Shown here in pieces: positions 1-64,000 of a stretch of DNA of 64,000 bases. The stretch spans positions 13,187,019 to 13,251,018 of the forward strand of contig NC_135569.1 of NCBI RefSeq assembly GCF_964340395.1. Reading direction: 5' to 3'. Each line of letters opens with the position of its first letter. The first letter of the stretch is position 1. The notes beneath the pieces were generated by a model. The model was not told the DNA's origin. It did not search any database and worked only from the letters and a program-made list of their open reading frames with translations. The stretch is from Glandiceps talaboti (taxonomy: Eukaryota; Hemichordata; Enteropneusta; Spengelidae). Position numbers and translations under genes: made by a program.

Positions 1-265
1 TATATGCCATGTATTATATCGTTAAGTCTTCCTATTTTAGCGATAATTGTGATATTTAGGAACCGCGTTTCACAAGTTGTATCCTTCGCTTGATATTTCT
101 GTCTGTCATGCAGTCTAAAAATCCATGCTATTGTGCAGAATATTGTGTATCAAGTACTTGAAGTAGACTCCCGCTTGGAGTTTGTGATACAAATGCTACT
201 TCTTTCAAAAATTTATTAACTTATTGTATGAATTTCTATAACCGTTCCTGTTGATTTACTTTCAG
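1..265 (+). other. 5' flank or 5' UTR intron of the TRIM gene
   Basis: AT-rich sequence with no open frame of note. It ends in a good 3' splice site (ttgatttactttcag, AG at 264-265) just before the first coding exon of the TRIM gene, so at least the right part is probably an intron between a non-coding first exon outside the window and the first coding exon. Confidence 0.5.
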
Positions 266-294
266 GGCAGGAGGGAGGAATTATTTAGGTAGAA

Positions 295-7706
<7,412 letters not shown>

Positions 7707-7964
7707 ACTCGTACACCTACAGGACAATTCATACATTCAGTTTTTAATTTCTCCAAAAGTGAGATCTTGTTTTGTATTTTTATATGATGCATTGGATTGA
7801 CATGTTCCCCTTAGTTTTTGCTAGGTAGCACTTGATTACTTCGTATCTGGAATTGTTGACCACAAGATTTGGTAATTATGACTTGGATAGGTTAGTATTT
7901 GGAAAGTTTTTATCTTCACTGGTTCACCTTCACGGTATCCTCCCAACGCAGGCTTGAGAAGACG

Positions 7965-9215
7965 ACCAGTTTGGTAACTCAGTGACTACTGTGATACCTT
8001 TTTGACCAATCAGGTATTTCAATGGCCATCTGGCAACTTTATGAACATTGTGATAACTTGATGACCAGTTAAGTAACTTTGTGAGCAGTTTGCTAACTTT
8101 GTGAGCAGTTTTGTAACTTGGTGATCAATTTGGTAAAGTCGGTGACCAGTTTGGCAACCGGATGATCAGTTGATAACTTGGTGACCAATTTGGTAACTTG
8201 TTGACAAATTTGGTGAACAAGTTTGGTAATTTAGTGACTAGTTTGGTAACTAGCTGACCAGTTGGGTAACTCAAGCGACCAGTTGAGTAACTCAGTGACT
8301 AGTCTGATAACTTGGTGACCAATTTGATAACTTGTCGACAAGTTTGGTAACTTGATGACCATTTTGGTAACCCAGTGATCAGTCTGATAACTTGGTAACC
8401 AGTTTGCTAATTTAGTGACCAGTTGGGTAACTCAAGTGACCAGTTCAATAACTCAGTGACCAGTTGTAATAACTTGGTGACCAATTTGATAACTTGTCGA
8501 CAAGTTTGGTAACTTGATGACCATTTTGGTAACCCAGTGATCAGTCTGATAACTTGGTAACCAGTTTGCTAATTTAGTGCCCAGTTGGGTAACTCAAGTG
8601 ACCAGTTCAATAACTCAGTGACCAGTTGTGATAACTTGGTGACCAGTTTGATAACTTGGTAACCAGTTTGGTAATTTAGTGACCAGTTGGGTAACTCAAT
8701 TGACCAGTTCAGTAACTCAGTGACCAGTTTGATAACTTAGTGACCATCTGATAACTCGGTGACCAGTTTGATAATTTAGTGACCAGTGCGGTTACTTTTT
8801 TGACTGGTTTGAAGACTCCGTGACCACTCTGGTGACCAATTAGGTGATTTGGAGACCAGTTGGGTAAATCAGTTTCCAGCCTGGTAACTTGGTGAACATT
8901 TTAGTAATCTGGTGACAGTTAAATGGCTCAGTGACCAATTAGGTAACCTGGTAGTCTCGCTGCCAGACTCGTGACTAGCGTCCCTAATCTGCTTATTTAT
9001 GCCGAGCGGCGCAGCCGCGAGAAGAGAAGGACTTCAGACAAGTCCCTCTCTTCTCGCGGCTGCGCCGCTCGGCATATATAAAGATTAGGGACGATAGTCA
9101 CGAGTCTGGCAGCGAGGCTAGTAACCTGGTAACCAGTTAGGTAACTTAGTTACCAATTCTGTAACCTGATGACAAGTCTGGTAACTTAGTGAACAGTTGG
9201 TAATGAGATAATCTT
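7965..9215. repeat. Degenerate GGTAACTTGGTGACCAGTTT minisatellite with higher-order repeat
   Basis: More than 60 diverged copies of an ~18-20 bp unit. A block starting near 8314 recurs near 8475 with very few changes, so a ~160-bp higher-order unit has been duplicated within the array. Confidence 0.9.
8952..9120. mobile_element. 169-bp near-perfect palindrome (foldback/MITE) inside the minisatellite
   Basis: The two halves are near-perfect reverse complements. The left end is TAGTCTCGCTGCCAGACTCG, and the right end read in reverse is TAGCCTCGCTGCCAGACTCG. The inner arms run through a GC-rich gccgagcggcgcagccgcga stretch to a loop of about 6 nt near 9035. GC content is far above the surroundings. 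TA dinucleotides at both tips would fit a TA target duplication, but with only one copy this is inference. Confidence 0.8.
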
Positions 9216-10235
9216 TTGGATGTTCATGTGATCTATTTCATGTATTCGGTAAGCTTTTGCAAAAATGATGAGTTTGAAAAGGATGTGGGCATTAATTGTA
9301 GAACAATCCGTGCCATATGCATGTGTTATTTTGTTTTGCTGAGATTATGGAAGTGATGATTATTTGATGCTGATAGTTTGTGACATATTGTTTTTACAGC
9401 TAAATGAACCATATCTCAGATAATGTTGTGATTTTACCAGTGCAAGCCTATTTCCAGAAATTGGAGTGAGGGGCATTTAATACAGGCAATTTTGAACGTT
9501 TTGATGCATATTTTGAAAACCACTCTAGGAAGATACACATTGTCGTGCGTAGTTCGACCAGAAAATAAACTCCGTAATTACCGTTCGAATGTGCACAATT
9601 TGGCACAAGTAGACTGGTAGATGTGACGTCCAATATTACAACAGTCACATTCATTGTAAACTTATGCACACTCTCCTCGACGTATTTTGTACCATTCATA
9701 TAGGTATTTATTGTACTATGTTTGTTGGAAAATTGCTTTTGATAAACTGTTATCGACTTCCATTTCAAATATTTAGTAAGAGCTTCCGTAGGCAGACTTT
9801 GAATTTCCGATACATTCAAGTGTGTTACCAATATTTCACGTCAAAATTACTGGGTTTTTAAAAACACGTTTAGTACTTGTTAAATATTTGGTTATTTTGT
9901 ATATTATATTTATATAGATGTGTATATTTTGCATTGCTATCATGTTTTGTTTGTTGATATTTATTTGGCATAACTCGCACGTTTCGGGCAATAAAGATAG
10001 TGAAATAACACTTGAAGCCTTCTTGTCGAAAATTGTGTTTGGATTACTAGCAATGCATACACTTTGGATAAGATTATTACATCAACAAGAACAGCTGCCA
10101 TGACTTTTGTTTTCAGAGCCAAATATACAGTTGCAAGTGTAGAATTTAAGACAGTTTTGTCCTGAACAAAATAATGTATGTATAACTACAGAGGATACGT
10201 CAAGCACAGTTGTTGACAGCATACAGGAGCTTACT

Positions 10236-10290
10236 GATTTGCATACCATTGATTTGCATACCAAAGATTTGCTTATCATTGATTTGACTC
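10236..10290. repeat. Short tandem repeat carrying octamer-like ATTTGCAT
   Basis: Three to four copies of a ~15-bp unit (gatttgcataccatt); two contain ATTTGCAT, the POU/octamer core. No promoter context is evident. Confidence 0.6.
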
Positions 10291-11765
10291 ACGTCTCTAT
10301 CGAACCCATTTATTTGGAGGATACACAACAACTCTTACGTCTGTTAATGATCTCAATTAAGCACACACTGTCTAAAGACAATACAATCCTTTATTTGTTA
10401 ATATTACAGGAATCTACTCTATCCTCTATCAATTAACTTGTCATAAAATCTGTTTAATCTCAAGTACATAACATTGTGCTCCCAAAAAGGAGGCCTGTGG
10501 GTAATGTTGTATGTATATCTGTCTGTCTGTCTGTCTGTCTCTGTCTGTCTGTGTCACCAATTTCTTAAAAACAACGCTGGCTCAATTCAAGCGAGAAATT
10601 CAGTACACATATTCTTCGGGATAATACCGAGGACAGATTACTTTTTGGGTGAGATCTGTGAATGGTAATTAGCCTAATTGACATAAACAATGATTGGTTA
10701 GTTGGCTCTAGTGATATGATGACAACACATAAAATAGAATAGTCCATTGTCCACACTCTCACCGTTGGCGGTGCTTTTTACAATATGCACACGTACAGTT
10801 GGGATGCATTCAGATCAACTCTGATAGCACATTCTTTTATATTTGAATATGTGTACTAAATCCAGCATACTAAAGTATACAAACAAAGCAAAGATGGAAA
10901 AGCTCAGTAACTCACTCATAGACAGCGAACAGTACTTTTCAGAAAACGAATTACTGGTCTATGAAAACTGAATTTTCTCTTCAATTCTACCATATGACAC
11001 CTTATTCTGGTGAAAGCATGTGATCGTCAAGTAACTGACGCAATACTTAGTAAAACCAAACGTTTTGCAATAAATGATGTCACTTTACTGTAAGAATAAT
11101 TTCAGGCATGTATCTGGATTTGTAGTTGATCATAAAAAAAATTATAATGCCAAATATGGTTAAAAGGGTACAACTATTTTGGCACCCATACCTCAAAGTA
11201 GCTATGCAACCATGTCTATTGTTTTTTAGAAAGAAAATCACTATAAGGCACCCTAACTCGTACACTAAAAATTACTTCTGAAATTGAAATTAAAAGTTAT
11301 GCTTGGTTTTAGAAGGAAATTGCAGTTTCTTATAAAGATTCCATTAATGCAGCAAAAAAAACCCAAAAGTATATCTTAGATACGAGTCACATCTTTAAGA
11401 TGGTTAAAAAGGAATATTTCAGTTATTTTAATACGAACAATCAAACTAGCCCTAACTTCTGATTATTCACAAGAGTAATGAACAAATGAAAATGATCATT
11501 TAAGAACTTCCACCATTTTGAAAGCACGACTAAATATTGTTCCCTTGAGTATTTGAAGTATAAGCGTATATGAAATTTACAAGTCGTATATGTAATTAAA
11601 AATTTCATAAAGGAAAAGTATTGGTTAAAATCTGTTTTCAGAAAATAACAGTGATATTAAATTGTAATATGAATGTAGCGTTAAATGCATTCCATGCCAT
11701 GGAACGGAACTCGCTTCTTTACAATTTTGTTTTTCTACGAAATTTTGTTTTAATTAATTCGTTTA

Positions 11766-61219
<49,454 letters not shown>

Positions 61220-63868
61220 TGAAGTATATCACCAATGATTTCCTAAAACATACACCATACTTCAGGATATTTCATATTTAGCCCGAGTATATACATGTAC
61301 ATATTTTTACCTATTCTGGGCAAGTCAAAGGTCGGGTCAGGTCAAAGGTCATCCATTTTACCTAGATAACAAATATTTTTGTTTTATCGTTTGAATATGT
61401 AAATATACAAGTGCACAACAACACTCAATTGTCTGTACTGAATCATATGTATTTTTGAGAACAGCTGTTAAATAATGATGTCCGTTGGTGTTTTTTCTAC
61501 ATAAAAATCTGCAAAATTTACTTAATAGTCAGACTTAAAAGAGGGGTATATACAACCCCTCCTTTAAAATTTTGACCGTATGGCTTAAGAATTCAGTCTG
61601 AATACCATAATTTTGGTAAAATTCATATATAAATTATGAAAAAAAAAATACATTCCATTTCCAACGTCTAAGATATTTCTCTTAATCCCATAACACATAT
61701 TTGTCCTCCTTTCTTACAAATCTCTTGTGTTTTCTAAACTTCCTATAAAAGTTATTTTAGTTTCTGCTTTCAACAGCTTATTATACATTTGCTGCTCAAA
61801 TTTCTTTGCTGCTTTTGATGGGTATGCTAATATTTCTAAACCAATATTCTTACAGTTCCACTTTTTTTAACTGCATTTACAAAATTGTACAGCTCTTCAG
61901 TCACTTTCCATGTAGAGATTCTTAAGATGCGAAACGATAAAATGTTTGCTTGAAGATTTCAACATTCACATCAATAAAGTTGAGTACAATGATTCCTTGT
62001 ATTTCATAGCTAATGAACAATGGAACCTGTGTTCTAAAATGTTCATTATCCCGTCCATTGGATTTTAAGATTTCAAAGTTACACCAATAAAGTTATTTAT
62101 AATACTAATGACATCAACACATCAATAGTACCCATGCTCTAAAATGTGCATTGTGCCGTCAATGGGATTTTGGAATTTTTATAGCAACAAAAATAAAGTT
62201 GTTGACACGTAACTCCTGAATTTCACACCCAAATCCAACAGAACCTGTGCAGTCCATTGGTTTTAAGATTTCAACATTTCTAAGATCTCTTACAATAGTT
62301 CCCTGAACTTCGCAACCATTTCCAAGAAATCACTGCTTTAAAAAATGAGGTACTAAGTATACCGTCCATTGGATCTTCAATCTTTGATTTGTGTTTTTGG
62401 TTCCTTTTATTACTCTGTATGTTTGTAAATAGATTGTATCCATAAGCTTGTAGCTGCAAAAGACATGAAAATCTCTAATATCAATATTTAGACAAGGTCT
62501 TGTGCAAAGTTCTGAATCTAATTGACTTATTTTGGTTCATTTAGATAAGACACAAAGAGCAATTACTAGGGCACTGTAAATGATTCAACAAAATCATACA
62601 ATTAGCCAAATCTGGATTGCATTCTTTACATCTTTGTAAAGTCTTCAGCAATTTGCTGTAAATATTTTAACAAAATGTTTTTGAAATGTATTTTCTAAAG
62701 GTTTGTAAGATTTACATACATTTGCATATAACCTTTGACAGATGTGCTGTTAACATTGGTGTAAATAAAAACAGAATGTAACTTTCTACATTATAAAAAT
62801 GTATTTATAATATGCAATCTGTATCAACCATCATTATGTCTATAGAAAATTAAATGTATGTTATAAAAAATGAATATGGTCATGTGTGAATGATTTGCAT
62901 AAGGGAGGGGGAGGGGGGTTCCTGCCACCAAAAAGCTGTATGAATAGTAGGGATTTGTTCCCCACACAGTGAAGACTCACCAAAACTGTCGATGTCATCA
63001 ATACATACTATCAGGACATGATATATTGAGGTGTTCGTCACAATAGTTCTAATTATAGAAAACCAACATATTGAATGGTTTGCCCTGCTCCAGAGATATA
63101 TGACACTGATTTGTTAAGTCCTAAAATAGATGGTGCCAGCTTCAGTGATGTCACCAGTAGTCACGATATTAAAGAAATTTTACTAATATAGACACACCTC
63201 TGTGGTTATTCCTGTCCTGGGATACTTTACATGGTGTAAGGAAACTTTCAAGTTTGAAGGTAAGTCAATAATTAACTTCGTGTTCTTAATCATAATTTCA
63301 GTACATGCTGTCTTCAAATTGCCTAAAGGCTTAGCACAGTGAGAGCTTTGTCCCGTCACATGTACCGCCACAACAGAAGACTAAACCTGTGACATCTAAC
63401 TTTTAACCTTATCTATTCGTTCTATGGATGTTCTAAGTAATTGTTACTTGTGTGAATGCTGTTTCCATCCCACCCCATTTTGTTTAGCTACAAGACAGTT
63501 TTACCATTCTTAGCGCAAGAAGATAATTTTGACAGTAATCATAATGGCTATTTTGTTGCACGTCATCAAAGACAGCTGTTGTATACTGTCAAATTGAACA
63601 TCTGGATAATGGAGCTAGTTGGAAAAATTCAAACTACATGTGAAAGAGATAAATATATTGAGATGTAAGTTAAATTTAAAAGAAGCTCAATGATACTATT
63701 ATGTGTGTGTGATTTTGTGTGTTTTGCTAGGTCATTTCAAAAAATGATTGACCACCAGAACGAAGAGTCGCATATAAAATGGATAAGGGTTACGAGATTG
63801 ATATCAGTATGAAATGTAAAGTTGATGAAATCATCTTTTTTCAGACAAAGTTGCCTTTCCTGTGTGAT
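61220..63868 (+). other. MORN1 3' flank and upstream region of the next gene
   Basis: No coding exon recognised until 63869. AATAAA signals lie at 61973, 62086, 62192 and 62763. A possible non-coding exon of the next gene lies at 63488-63664 (acceptor attttgtttag, donor GAT|GTAAGT). Confidence 0.5.
61948..62365. repeat. ~110-bp tandem repeat carrying AATAAAG in the MORN1 3' region
   Basis: Three to four diverged units, each with gatttcaa, (a)ccaataaagtt, ctaaaatgt and cgtccattggattttaagat. The AATAAA positions are 61973, 62086 and 62192. Confidence 0.75.
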
Positions 63869-63940
63869 ATGAAGATTTACCTTGTTTTCGTTCTCTGTGT
63901 GTTGGCTGGGTGTCTGCAAATAGAAGGGCGACTAAAAAAG
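63869..63940 (+). CDS. First coding exon (signal peptide) of a further plus-strand gene, partial
   Basis: ATG gives MKIYLVFVLCVLAGCLQIEG then RLKK, with a strong signal-peptide core. It ends at AAAAAG|GTAAAC in phase 0, and a good acceptor (catctttttttcag, AG at 63844-63845) lies 23 bp before the ATG. The gene continues beyond 64000. The product is secreted or membrane-bound; no family can be named from 24 residues. Confidence 0.55.
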
Positions 63941-64000
63941 GTAAACCACAGTGGTGGACAGTGATTTTGTTTTATTGTGATTGCATACCGTGCAGGCTGG

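Larger units (their letters stand above)
7707..11765. other. Intergenic / 3' UTR region between convergent genes
   Basis: No convincing exon on either strand. It contains the minisatellite at 7965-9215, a foldback element at 8952-9120 and AT-rich sequence. AATAAA at about 9564 and 9988 could serve as poly(A) signals for the TRIM gene, and TTTATT at about 10306 and 10391 for the minus-strand gene; none is decisive. Open frames at 9448-9831 and elsewhere show no family motif. Confidence 0.6.

Noticed and set aside
9448-9831. 127-aa minus-strand open frame downstream of the TRIM minisatellite
   Set aside because: No recognisable domain, AT-driven composition, and no continuation with the perlecan-like exons; it does not resemble SPRY or laminin domains.
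10520-10760. Possible small mobile element near the CTGT tract
   Set aside because: No terminal repeats or partner copy could be found in the window.

Overview
This window looks like nuclear DNA from a bilaterian invertebrate, probably marine (an invertebrate deuterostome or a lophotrochozoan). The genes have many short exons, GT-AG introns mostly of 0.4-1.5 kb, AT-rich introns, and dense CTGT, CTAT, CCAT and GA microsatellites. The protein families are clearly animal ones: a TRIM36/TRIM46-type ubiquitin ligase, a perlecan (HSPG2) N-terminal region, and MORN1. I cannot name the species from the sequence. No rRNA or tRNA gene, CRISPR array, or virus-like element was recognised.

Layout. (1) Plus strand, 295-7706: an 8-exon TRIM36/46-like gene encoding about 706 aa. 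It has a RING split by a long Ser/Pro-rich insert, two B-boxes, a coiled coil, a COS box and an FN3 domain, and ends in a short tail where vertebrate relatives carry a B30.2/SPRY domain. (2) 7707-11765: intergenic or 3' UTR, filled by a degenerate ~18-20 bp minisatellite with higher-order structure, interrupted by a near-perfect 169-bp foldback element. (3) Minus strand, 35805-11766: a 20-exon perlecan-type gene encoding about 1622 aa if it stops at the in-frame TAG. Its order is signal peptide, LDLa, VWC, seven tandem copies of a ~143-aa four-cysteine module that I cannot assign to a named family, three LDLa, one Ig, then a laminin EGF/laminin IV-A unit. The Ig-to-laminin IV part matches vertebrate perlecan closely. 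(4) 35806-37734: a divergent intergenic region shared by the perlecan and MORN1 5' ends. (5) Plus strand, 37735-61219: MORN1, 14 exons used per transcript and about 581-586 aa, with seven and a half MORN repeats, an acidic/Pro-rich middle, a pair of homologous exons whose phases force mutually exclusive use, and a conserved C-terminal motif. (6) 61220-63868: 3' flank with repeated AATAAA-bearing units. (7) 63869-63940: a signal-peptide exon of a further plus-strand gene that runs out of the window.

The three main genes have no evident shared pathway; they are neighbours, not an operon. The observations most worth a second look are the 7x four-cysteine domain array placed inside a perlecan N-terminus; the phase-locked mutually exclusive exons of MORN1; a 47-bp tandem array that has copied a splice acceptor plus the start of its exon about 20 times directly upstream of the real exon; the loss of SPRY and the RING insert in the TRIM gene; and whether the perlecan gene really ends at 11766 or continues with the TRIM gene nested in an intron.
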